Assembly (NCBI GenBank): GCA_003483675.1
Contig: DMYK01000314.1
Location: 7,645-14,755, forward strand
Direction: 5' to 3'
Origin: Microcoleaceae cyanobacterium UBA11344
GTDB lineage: Bacteria > Cyanobacteriota > Cyanobacteriia > Cyanobacteriales > Microcoleaceae
DNA: 7,111 bases
The notes beneath the pieces were generated by a model. It did not search any database and was not told the DNA's origin. It was given only the letters and a program-made list of their open reading frames with translations. Both the position numbers and the translations under genes were made by a program. The first letter of the stretch is position 1. Each line of letters begins with the position of its first letter. Positions 1 to 5,575 of the stretch are shown one piece after another.

Positions 1-315
1 TGTCTGTTCATAAAAACTGCTGTTATTCAAACTAAACTCTTGACTCCAAGCCGCAGCAATCTGACCTGTTTCTCTGCCTTCAACCTTCACCTTGCTAATC
101 GAATCCGGCTGCAAATCAGTCAACTCGCTGCGGACAAATTCCACAAACTTATCTTGTGCCGGTACTTGCTCGGACTCAAAAATTACATCCAAACAATCGC
201 CGTTGAGATTAACTGCGATTGCGATGCCGACCGATGGCAAGTGGGCCTCTAGCAAAAATGCGATCGCCTGCGGATTTCCCTGCTTTGCAAGTTCGTAAAA
301 ATTAAGCTCTGTCAT
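1..315 (-). CDS. Partial CDS: cyanobacterial protein of unknown function (N-terminal 105 residues)
   Basis: An ATG at 315-313 opens a frame that stays open for 105 codons and runs off the left edge, so the C-terminus is missing. The protein begins MTELNFYELAKQGNPQAIAF. It then has an alternating strand/helix pattern with an acidic, valine-rich middle and a KVKVEGRETG motif near residues 76-85. From memory, this kind of start (ELAKQGNPQAIA, later IxKVKVxGRxTG) is a small domain found at the N-terminus of various cyanobacterial proteins, but I cannot name a family or function. The frame carries an in-frame HIP1 octamer and codon use like the other genes. No Shine-Dalgarno sequence is present, because the base run before the ATG is a heptamer repeat tract. 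The coding call is fairly safe; the function is unknown. Confidence 0.75.
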   Translation of the reverse strand, partial: MTELNFYELAKQGNPQAIAFLLEAHLPSVGIAIAVNLNGDCLDVIFESEQVPAQDKFVEFVRSELTDLQPDSISKVKVEGRETGQIAAAWSQEFSLNNSSFYEQT

Positions 316-317
316 CG

Positions 318-338
318 GATTTTAGATTTTAGATTTGA
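318..338. repeat. Heptamer short tandem repeat GATTTTA, three copies
   Basis: GATTTTA occurs at 318-324 and 325-331, with a one-base variant GATTTGA at 332-338. It begins two bases upstream of the start codon of the minus-strand gene, so it occupies the place where its ribosome binding site should be. Tandem heptamers of this sort are known as STRRs in filamentous cyanobacteria. Confidence 0.8.
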
Positions 339-342
339 GATT

Positions 343-370
343 GCAGAAGGCAGAAGGCAGAAGGCAGAAT
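343..370. repeat. Heptamer short tandem repeat GCAGAAG, four copies
   Basis: Three perfect GCAGAAG units (343-363) and a fourth ending in T (364-370) lie four bases from the GATTTTA tract. The two neighbouring tracts have different unit sequences but the same unit length of seven. This fits the cyanobacterial STRR class; copy number is likely to vary between strains. Confidence 0.85.
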
Positions 371-590
371 AGATAAAAAAATCAGAAAAAATTTTCTTTG
401 GTTCAAAAGACAACAACTGAAATTCAACAAATAGTATAATATATTGTGGCAAATCAAAGCTAAAAGATGCAAATATTGGTTTATTTACACCTTTAGGCAG
501 AGTGGGCTGGGCTGTAGGCCCCGCAGTTGCCCCACTTGCAGGATTTGTGAAAGTGCTGTAGGGGCAAGTCCCCGTGGTTGCCGGATAGAT
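371..590. other. Gene-free spacer with a GC-rich dispersed-type repeat
   Basis: No reading frame of substance is visible. The left half (371-490) is very AT-rich and contains TATAAT at 435-440, but no matching -35 box at a suitable distance on either strand. The right half holds GTAGGGGCAAGTCCCCGTGG around 559-578, in which GGGG (561-564) and CCCC (570-573) can pair. From memory, this string is a common intergenic repeat in cyanobacteria. A looser relative, rich in TTGCCCCACTTGC, lies at about 526-538. Confidence 0.5.
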
Positions 591-790
591 TAGGGGTAGG
601 CACTCTGGCGCATTGGTGTCAACTTAACGTCAAAAGTATTATCAGTATACCGTCTGAGTCCACAGTCTTCCCGATCCCCCTTAGCCCCTTGGGGCTGGGG
701 GGTGCACGGGGATCGAGACTTGACTACAAGCGACATTGATCGTCGGTTTTAGCCTGTTTGTTGACACCAATGAATCTGGCGCTACCCCTA
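591..790. mobile_element. MITE-like element, 200 bp, with two-block terminal inverted repeats
   Basis: The left end reads TAGGGGTAG (591-599), an 11-base spacer, then CATTGGTGTCAAC (611-623). The right end is the exact reverse complement of both blocks: GTTGACACCAATG (760-772), a 9-base spacer, then CTACCCCTA (782-790). The spacers share TCTGGCG in direct, not inverted, orientation. There is no transposase frame inside and no clear target-site duplication at the flanks. It could be a non-autonomous element mobilised in trans, or the joined ends of a decayed insertion sequence; I cannot name the family. Confidence 0.65.
672..715. repeat. Nested GC-rich hairpin in the centre of the 591-790 element
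   Basis: Outer arms CGATCCCC (672-679) and GGGGATCG (708-715) enclose inner arms AGCCCC (683-688) and GGGGCT (691-696) with a two-base loop. The C-run/G-run composition resembles the palindromes at 2356-2378 and 5997-6038. Confidence 0.7.
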
Positions 791-917
791 CGATCGGCTA
801 CGGGAGGCAAACTTATGTACAATTGACCGACGGCGAGTGATATCATCAGTTAGCCAATCTTCAAATATTTGTTGATTCCCACCCTGTTTAGTAAATACTA
901 GATCGAGCGATCGCACA

Positions 918-2306
918 ATGGTAGCAATAGCAATTTTAGCGGCTGGACGTGGCACGCGGATGAAATCTGACTTGCCCAAAGTTTTACACGAATTGGGCGG
1001 TAGATCCCTAGTCGAGCGAGTGCTCTGTAGTTGTCAAGAGATTTCAATTTCCCGGCGACTTATCATTGTCGGCTATCGGGGCGAACTCGTTAAAGAATCC
1101 CTGCTGGGTAGTAGAGAATTACAGGATGACAACCCTGAATTTCCTCCCCTAGAATTTGTCGAACAAATCGAGCAATTGGGAACCGGTCACGCCATCCAAC
1201 AATTGCTGCCTCACTTAGAGGGATTTCAAGGAGATTTGCTAGTTTTAAATGGGGATGTACCCTTGCTGCGATCGCAAACCCTGAAACAATTGATGGAAAT
1301 TCACAAAGATCATAAAAACTCCGCTACGTTATTGACTGCTAATTTGCCAAATCCTCAAGGATATGGGCGAGTATTTACAGACAGTCAAAACTTAGTCAAA
1401 GAAATTGTAGAAGATCGTGATTGCACCAAAGCTCAAAGGCACAATCACCGAATTAATGCAGGTGTTTATTGTTTTAACTGGCCAGATTTAGAGAAAATAT
1501 TGCCAGAATTGAAGGCCGAAAATGACCAAAAAGAATATTACCTAACTGATACGGTAAATTATCTCGCTCCTGTGATGGCTGTGGATGTCGAAGATTATCA
1601 GGAAATTTTGGGAATTAACGATCGCAAACATTTAGCCACAGTTTCCGACATACTGCAAACGCGGGTAAAAGACGAGTGGATGGCGGCGGGAGTGACGCTG
1701 ATCGATCCGAACAGCATTACGATCGACGATCGGGTAAAATTGCAGCCGGATGTGGTAATTGAACCCCAAACACATTTGCGGGGACAAACTTCGATCGGTT
1801 CGGGTAGCCGCATCGGCCCCGGCAGTTTGATTGAAAACAGTCAAATTGGGGAAAATGTGACTGTACTTTTTTCGGTGATTTCTGACAGTATTGTCGCTGA
1901 AAATTCGCGAATTGGCCCTTACGCACACTTGCGGGGACACGCAGAAGTTGGGGCGAATTGTCGGGTAGGAAATTTTGTGGAATTGAAAAATGTTCAAATA
2001 GGCGATCGAACTAATGTTGCTCACTTGTCTTATTTAGGCGACGCGATTTTGGGAGAGAAAGTCAACATCGGTGCGGGGACAATTACTGCCAATTATGACG
2101 GGGTGAACAAGCACAAAACTAAAATAGGCGATCGCACTAAAATCGGTTCTAACAGCGTCCTAGTTGCACCGATAACTTTGGGGGAAGATGTCACTGTGGC
2201 GGCAGGTTCTGTGCTCACAGAAGATGTGCCGGATGATTGTTTGGTAATTGCGCGATCGCGACAAGTTGCCAAACCCGGTTGGAAGCTGAAAGATCCCGAA
2301 TCGTGA
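918..2306 (+). CDS. glmU: Bifunctional GlmU: GlcNAc-1-P uridylyltransferase / GlcN-1-P acetyltransferase
   Basis: This cytoplasmic enzyme acetylates glucosamine-1-phosphate with acetyl-CoA, then couples the product to UTP to give UDP-GlcNAc for peptidoglycan and lipopolysaccharide. The protein has 462 residues, close to the 456 of E. coli. The N-terminal nucleotidyltransferase domain (about 1-235) shows LAAGRGTRM (7-15), catalytic-type LPK (19-21), QLGTGHA (86-92) and NGDVP (111-115). The C-terminal left-handed beta-helix (about 255-450) is made of hexapeptides such as IGENVT and IGDRTN. It carries the acetyltransferase residues by alignment with E. coli: R339, K357, H369, Y372, N383, N392, Y393 and K398. 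All key positions look intact. The ATG at 918 fits the family start. There is no Shine-Dalgarno sequence, and a HIP1 octamer lies at 907-914. TTGATT (872-877) and TACTAG (896-901), 18 bases apart, are only a weak promoter candidate. Confidence 0.97.
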   Translation: MVAIAILAAGRGTRMKSDLPKVLHELGGRSLVERVLCSCQEISISRRLIIVGYRGELVKESLLGSRELQDDNPEFPPLEFVEQIEQLGTGHAIQQLLPHLEGFQGDLLVLNGDVPLLRSQTLKQLMEIHKDHKNSATLLTANLPNPQGYGRVFTDSQNLVKEIVEDRDCTKAQRHNHRINAGVYCFNWPDLEKILPELKAENDQKEYYLTDTVNYLAPVMAVDVEDYQEILGINDRKHLATVSDILQTRVKDEWMAAGVTLIDPNSITIDDRVKLQPDVVIEPQTHLRGQTSIGSGSRIGPGSLIENSQIGENVTVLFSVISDSIVAENSRIGPYAHLRGHAEVGANCRVGNFVELKNVQIGDRTNVAHLSYLGDAILGEKVNIGAGTITANYDGVNKHKTKIGDRTKIGSNSVLVAPITLGEDVTVAAGSVLTEDVPDDCLVIARSRQVAKPGWKLKDPES

Positions 2307-2320
2307 ATAGTTGACAAGGC

Positions 2321-2424
2321 TATAGCAATCCTAAATCATTTGTGAATTTCTTACTCCCTCCCCTTAATAAGGGGAGGGTTGGGGTGGGGTCAAAAACTTT
2401 ACGACTCCTGCAAGGATTGCTATA
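2321..2424. mobile_element. MITE-like 104-bp inverted-repeat element downstream of glmU
   Basis: TATAGCAATCCT (2321-2332) and its exact reverse complement AGGATTGCTATA (2413-2424) bound a segment with a perfect 10-bp palindrome in its interior. The left end starts 15 bases after the glmU stop codon. There is no coding capacity. From memory, strings of the TAGCAATCC kind are dispersed in many filamentous cyanobacterial genomes. A transcript through it would fold into a long hairpin and could serve as the glmU 3' end. Confidence 0.6.
2356..2378. repeat. Perfect palindrome CCCTCCCCTT / AAGGGGAGGG, possible transcript end
   Basis: A 10-bp perfect stem (2356-2365 with 2369-2378) has a 3-base loop. 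It sits 50 bases after glmU and could stop or stabilise its transcript, but no T-run follows on the plus strand, so a classical intrinsic terminator is not supported. It belongs to the same CCCCTT/AAGGGG type as the palindrome inside the peptidase gene. Confidence 0.6.
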
Positions 2425-2444
2425 TATGTTAAGTAGTTAAGTAG

Positions 2445-2500
2445 GGTGCGTGAGTTGAGAGTCACTCAACACTTGATCCAAGTTTTGAGCATCACGCACC
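2445..2500. repeat. Hairpin repeat with GGTGCGTGA / TCACGCACC arms
   Basis: Nine-base perfect arms (2445-2453, 2492-2500) enclose smaller hairpins GTTGAG/CTCAAC (2454-2459, 2465-2470) and CTTG/CAAG (2472-2475, 2479-2482). GGGTGCGT-type arms are, from memory, another common cyanobacterial intergenic repeat. The rest of the spacer up to 2609 shows nothing I can name. Confidence 0.6.
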
Positions 2501-2609
2501 TCAGATAACTTTAGCTCGATCGCCCGTTTAGCTAGCTGCGAATCAAATCAGCAGTTTTTTGTTGCTTTTCCTGATTCCTACTGCGAATTCGAGAGCTCGA
2601 CAGCCGACA

Positions 2610-2625
2610 AAGTGCGATCGCACTT
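2610..2625. terminator. 16-bp perfect palindrome around HIP1, just past a stop codon
   Basis: AAGTGCGATCGCACTT is a perfect palindrome extending HIP1 by four bases on each side. It lies seven bases downstream of the TAA of the minus-strand binding-protein gene. It could mark that gene's 3' end, but it has no loop or T-tract, so the terminator role is only a guess. Confidence 0.3.
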
Positions 2626-2632
2626 AACAAAC

Positions 2633-4012
2633 TTACCGCAGCGGAACAAAATTGTAGCCAGTATTTGCTACTTGTTTAACTTGCACTAAAATCGGCTTAC
2701 CCACCCGATCGCCCGTTGGCAAAAACTTCACATCCTCGCTAGCTCCTGCTGTCGAGAAACTCGGATTTCTGAGTGCTTGTTGCAATCCTTCCCGCGTATT
2801 ACTTTGCCGCAAGCCCGCGATGACAGCTTGAGTCGCATCAAAACTGGTTGCGGTTCGCCAATTTACTACTCCTCCCCAGCGCTGGCGGGCATTTTCAGGG
2901 AAAGTGTTACCGGGATTGGTTGCAGGATGCCAGGGAACGGGCAAAACAAGCCCGTCAACGCTCTTTTGCCCATCTTTTAGCGTTTGAAAGGTGTACATTG
3001 TAGTGTTGCCGTAGAGTGGCAATTTGCCTCGATTGATGCGAGCCAGAGAGATAGCGCGATCGATGCGATCGATGTGGGGTGCTACCATCAATCCTTGCGC
3101 CCCTTTACTGACAGCATCGGCGAGCGCATTGTCGGGATTAAAAGAGGGTGTTGAAAAGTCGCAAACAGTGGGAACTAATTTGCCTCCCGCAGCAGTAAGA
3201 GATGCCACAAATTCATCTTTAAACGATATGTTATCGGGTGCTTGCGAATCATAACAAATAGCAATATTAGTTTGGCCTGCTGTTTTGACTGCATATTCTG
3301 CTAAGGGAGCCGCCATTAAGCTAATATTGGGGACTGTCCGAAAGATGTAGCTGCCAAATCCTGAGAGATTATTTGCTTGGCTAGTCGGTGTCACCATTAC
3401 CAGTTTTTCTTGCTGATAGATCGGAGCAGCTTCGAGAGAAGCATTGCTAGCGTTATGTCCAATTACTGCTAGTATATTCTGATCCTTTGTTAATGCTTTT
3501 GCAACATCTCTGACCACCTCTGGACTGTTGTCATCGTTGACAATTTCTACTTGCAGTTTTGCGCCGTTGATGCCACCGCTATTATTGATTTGATCCTGAG
3601 CTTGGGCGACACCTCGGAGGATTTCTTGGGCGACATTGGGGTTGCTACCAATGGGGACGCTGACAGCAATTTTTAAGGAAGAACCATTGCTTGCTGTGGC
3701 ATTATTCAAATAGATTACCGTTTCCGGGTCGTTGCGATTTTGTTTTAGGGAAGCCTGAAATTTCTGGATTGCAGCTTGGTAATTTCCCTCGGCAAAAGCT
3801 GTAACGCCTGCTTGTTTTTCGGCGGTTGTTTGGGATGTCACCAATATCTGATTTCCTAAACTGACGCGATTGGCGATCGCACCAGGTGTATCTGAACTTT
3901 TGCCCTTCAATAAACCGGGAATGAAATTGTATGCGCCCAACGCAATTAAGCCGACGATAATAATAAAAACAATGGGCGGCGGAGTTTTTATTTTGTTAGT
4001 TTCTTGAGACAT
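2633..4012 (-). CDS. Membrane-anchored, TPR-containing branched-chain-amino-acid-type substrate-binding protein
   Basis: The protein has 459 residues. A short polar N-terminus leads into one hydrophobic segment (about 13-35), which probably anchors it with the bulk in the periplasm. Residues about 64-100 resemble a single TPR helix pair (AEKQAGVTAFAEGNYQAAI). From about 112 on, a type 1 periplasmic-binding fold of the Leu/Ile/Val-binding family is recognisable: LKIAVSVPIG, INNSGGINGAKLQVEIVNDD, AVIGHNAS and VMVTPTS near 204-211. C253 and C284 might form a disulphide. There is no lipobox cysteine after the hydrophobic segment, unlike many transporter-binding proteins. No permease or ATPase gene is nearby, so it may be an orphan receptor or sensor rather than a transporter part. 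The ATG at 4012 is preceded by AAGGAG eight bases upstream, which fixes the start. The ligand is unknown. Confidence 0.9.
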   Translation of the reverse strand: MSQETNKIKTPPPIVFIIIVGLIALGAYNFIPGLLKGKSSDTPGAIANRVSLGNQILVTSQTTAEKQAGVTAFAEGNYQAAIQKFQASLKQNRNDPETVIYLNNATASNGSSLKIAVSVPIGSNPNVAQEILRGVAQAQDQINNSGGINGAKLQVEIVNDDNSPEVVRDVAKALTKDQNILAVIGHNASNASLEAAPIYQQEKLVMVTPTSQANNLSGFGSYIFRTVPNISLMAAPLAEYAVKTAGQTNIAICYDSQAPDNISFKDEFVASLTAAGGKLVPTVCDFSTPSFNPDNALADAVSKGAQGLMVAPHIDRIDRAISLARINRGKLPLYGNTTMYTFQTLKDGQKSVDGLVLPVPWHPATNPGNTFPENARQRWGGVVNWRTATSFDATQAVIAGLRQSNTREGLQQALRNPSFSTAGASEDVKFLPTGDRVGKPILVQVKQVANTGYNFVPLR

Positions 4013-4020
4013 GATTTGTT

Positions 4021-4026
4021 CTCCTT
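4021..4026 (-). promoter_or_regulatory. Shine-Dalgarno AAGGAG of the binding-protein gene
   Basis: On the minus strand AAGGAG ends eight bases before the ATG at 4012. It is the clearest ribosome binding site in the window, where most other starts lack one. Confidence 0.8.
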
Positions 4027-4131
4027 ATTGTGATAGTGTTTGGAGGCTCTTCTTCCGGGTAGTCCCGATCGCGAAGCATCTCAATCATGGTTAATTAACC
4101 TGGCTTCATATTAACCGCCACCGCCACCACA

Positions 4132-4329
4132 ATGAGCCCCGACGGGAAATATTTTGCTGTCGGCTGTTTTGACGGTACGCTCAGACTTTGGAATTTTTGT
4201 GGGGAATTACTGCACAGTTTAGAGGGACATTCTAGTCCTGTTTCCGCAGTGGCGATCGGGCTTTTGGGCGAAACTCTGGTCAGCGGCGGGGAGAATGGTA
4301 CTGTTAAACTTTGGCAACTGCGGATTTAA
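4132..4329 (+). pseudogene. WD40-repeat fragment, probable 3' remnant of a larger gene
   Basis: The 65 codons hold about one and a half WD40 repeats. MSPDGKYFAVGCFDGTLRLW is the back half of one repeat; GHSSPVSAV to SGGENGTVKLWQL is a full one ending in the usual LW dipeptide, followed directly by a stop, as at the C-terminus of longer WD40 proteins. A propeller needs about seven such repeats, so this cannot fold alone. Upstream, the frame stays open only to a TAA at 4096-4098, and I find no further WD40 repeats in the other frames before 4020. No Shine-Dalgarno sequence precedes the ATG. It is best read as a decayed remnant, its 5' part lost next to the divergent binding-protein gene. A genuine small protein that assembles with others is possible but less likely. 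Confidence 0.7.
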
Positions 4330-4376
4330 GATTCTTTCAGAAGAAACACACTCAGGCTTTATTTGCTGTCATTGTT

Positions 4377-5414
4377 TTATTTAGCGCGGCTAACTGCTAA
4401 ACGTGCAGCATTTAAATTTTGCTGATACAGGACAACTCTATTCTGAGCTACAGCATAATTGGGATTGGACTGCGGCACAGATTTCATAAATGCGATCGCT
4501 TGATCCCACTGACTAGCAACGGACTCCCACTCAGCTTTAGATTTAGCAGTTTGAGCGAAAAACGCTGCATTTTGAGCTGCATCAATTCCCTGTTGAAAAG
4601 GGCGATTGATTCTGCGCTTAATAGTAGCTAGATTCTGCTGGTATTGTCCAACTCTATTTTGAGCTACATCATAATTGGAACTCGACGGCGGTACTGATTT
4701 CATCAGGGCGATCGCATTTTGCCACTCAGCGACTACTTGCCGCCACTGCGTGTCAGATTGAGCCGATCCAGCAAGATTTGCTGCATTTGTGGCTTTATTT
4801 ACTGCATCCCCAAAAGAGTCAGATTCAACTGTTGGAGAAGTCGGCGGTAATGGCTGGGATATCGGTGCAGTTGGCAAAGCAGGTGTTTGCTCAGCAATCA
4901 CCAAATCCGGTACATTTGTTGTCGGTGTAGGGGAATTTATAGCCAGCCTCGCCTCTGGATTTTGAGAAAGGTGGGAAATCCCTAAAGCCGCCAAAAAAGT
5001 GATAAATCCCAGTAAAATTACTTGTTGATTATTAGATTTTTTCCAAGGAGTCTCTCCTGTTAATAATTCAACTTTTTTTCTCGCCCTTAAAATAGCGGCG
5101 CAGTTATCAACAGTAATTCCCAGGGAAAATAGCAAAGGAAATGTATAGAATGCCGTACCAGGAAGCGTACTGCCATTGGGTATTTCTCTAGAAGAAACTA
5201 TGAACACAGTCAATACGCTCATCAAACCGCAAAGCAGCAAAGCAATATAGAAAGCCAGTCGCCGCTTAGTGTAAAAGTAGGTAAAAATTGGAAATGTCAA
5301 GCCAAGCACAGCACTTACCCACAGACTTCGGCAAGATAATTTGACCAACTTTTCTAATTGCTTTGGATCGATCGAATTTTGAGCGATCGGATTAAGATTT
5401 CTCTGTTGAGTCAT
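4377..5414 (-). CDS. Four-helix membrane protein with duplicated C-terminal 72-residue repeat; function unknown
   Basis: Read from the ATG at 5414, the protein has 345 residues. A polar N-terminus is followed by four hydrophobic segments (about residues 30-48, 53-73, 85-104 and 130-148), a Pro/Thr/Ser-rich linker (about 160-196), and two tandem copies of a helical repeat (about 203-268 and 275-340). Each repeat has the pattern W..V...W..AIA.MKSVP.S..NY.VAQNRV..YQQNL and the period is exactly 72 residues. I have seen such W/NY/AQNR/YQQNL repeats in other cyanobacterial proteins but know no assigned function. The frame also extends to an ATG at 5468 and a TTG at 5477. I prefer 5414 because MTQQRNLNP looks like a natural start and a TTGACA box at 5485-5480 would place transcription start near 5450. 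No convincing Shine-Dalgarno sequence is seen at any of these starts. Confidence 0.8.
   Translation of the reverse strand: MTQQRNLNPIAQNSIDPKQLEKLVKLSCRSLWVSAVLGLTFPIFTYFYTKRRLAFYIALLLCGLMSVLTVFIVSSREIPNGSTLPGTAFYTFPLLFSLGITVDNCAAILRARKKVELLTGETPWKKSNNQQVILLGFITFLAALGISHLSQNPEARLAINSPTPTTNVPDLVIAEQTPALPTAPISQPLPPTSPTVESDSFGDAVNKATNAANLAGSAQSDTQWRQVVAEWQNAIALMKSVPPSSSNYDVAQNRVGQYQQNLATIKRRINRPFQQGIDAAQNAAFFAQTAKSKAEWESVASQWDQAIAFMKSVPQSNPNYAVAQNRVVLYQQNLNAARLAVSRAK
4395..4808 (-). repeat. Tandem intragenic duplication, 216-bp period
   Basis: The two C-terminal protein repeats are also similar as DNA. For example, CAACTCTATTYTGAGCTACA recurs at 4433 and 4649, exactly 216 bases (72 codons) apart. 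This points to a fairly recent internal duplication, or to gene conversion between the copies. Confidence 0.8.
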
Positions 5415-5457
5415 AGGTAGTGGCGGTGAGGAAGATGTAAAATAAAATACCACACCG

Positions 5458-5485
5458 CCAATACACATTTTCAGCAATTTGTCAA
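5458..5485 (-). promoter_or_regulatory. Candidate promoter of the four-helix membrane protein gene
   Basis: On the minus strand a perfect -35 hexamer TTGACA (5485-5480) is followed after 16 bases by TATTGG (5463-5458), a poor -10. Transcription from here would give a leader of about 35 bases before the ATG at 5414. Confidence 0.3.
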
Positions 5486-5525
5486 AAATGTCCTAACTTG
5501 TAGGCCAACCTCTTCTTTTAGCTCC

Positions 5526-5546
5526 CCAACTTCTCCAAGAAGTCGG
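5526..5546. repeat. Hairpin ACTTCT-CCA-AGAAGT between two minus-strand genes
   Basis: A 6-bp stem (5529-5534 with 5538-5543), extended by CC/GG after one mismatch, lies 30 bases after the peptidase stop codon. It may end the peptidase transcript. From memory, CTTCTCCAAGAAGTCGG is also a frequent cyanobacterial intergenic palindrome. No T-run follows it in the minus direction. Confidence 0.5.
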
Positions 5547-5575
5547 CGTTATAAATCACCAATCCAGAACGCTTT

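Noticed and set aside
40..298. Two overlapping plus-strand frames at the left edge
   Set aside because: The minus strand of the same stretch carries a 105-codon frame open to the edge with better protein character and an in-frame HIP1.
343..370. Tandem units considered as a CRISPR array
   Set aside because: The units are seven bases with no unique spacers; there is no CRISPR repeat or cas gene in the window.
435..440. Perfect TATAAT as a -10 box
   Set aside because: No -35-like hexamer lies 16-19 bases upstream on the plus strand, and the region is AT-rich enough for chance occurrence.
815..826. Good Shine-Dalgarno GGGAGG (802-807) seven bases before an ATG followed by only two codons and a stop
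   Set aside because: A three-codon minigene is possible, but with a single instance and no conservation data chance is more likely.
1632..2024. Minus-strand frame of 130 codons within glmU
   Set aside because: It has no recognisable motif, lies wholly inside the intact beta-helix domain of glmU and has low-quality composition, so it is a shadow frame.
5415..5477. N-terminal extension of the membrane protein to the TTG at 5477
   Set aside because: It overlaps the best promoter candidate and gives an atypical extra segment; the ATG at 5414 gives a more natural start.
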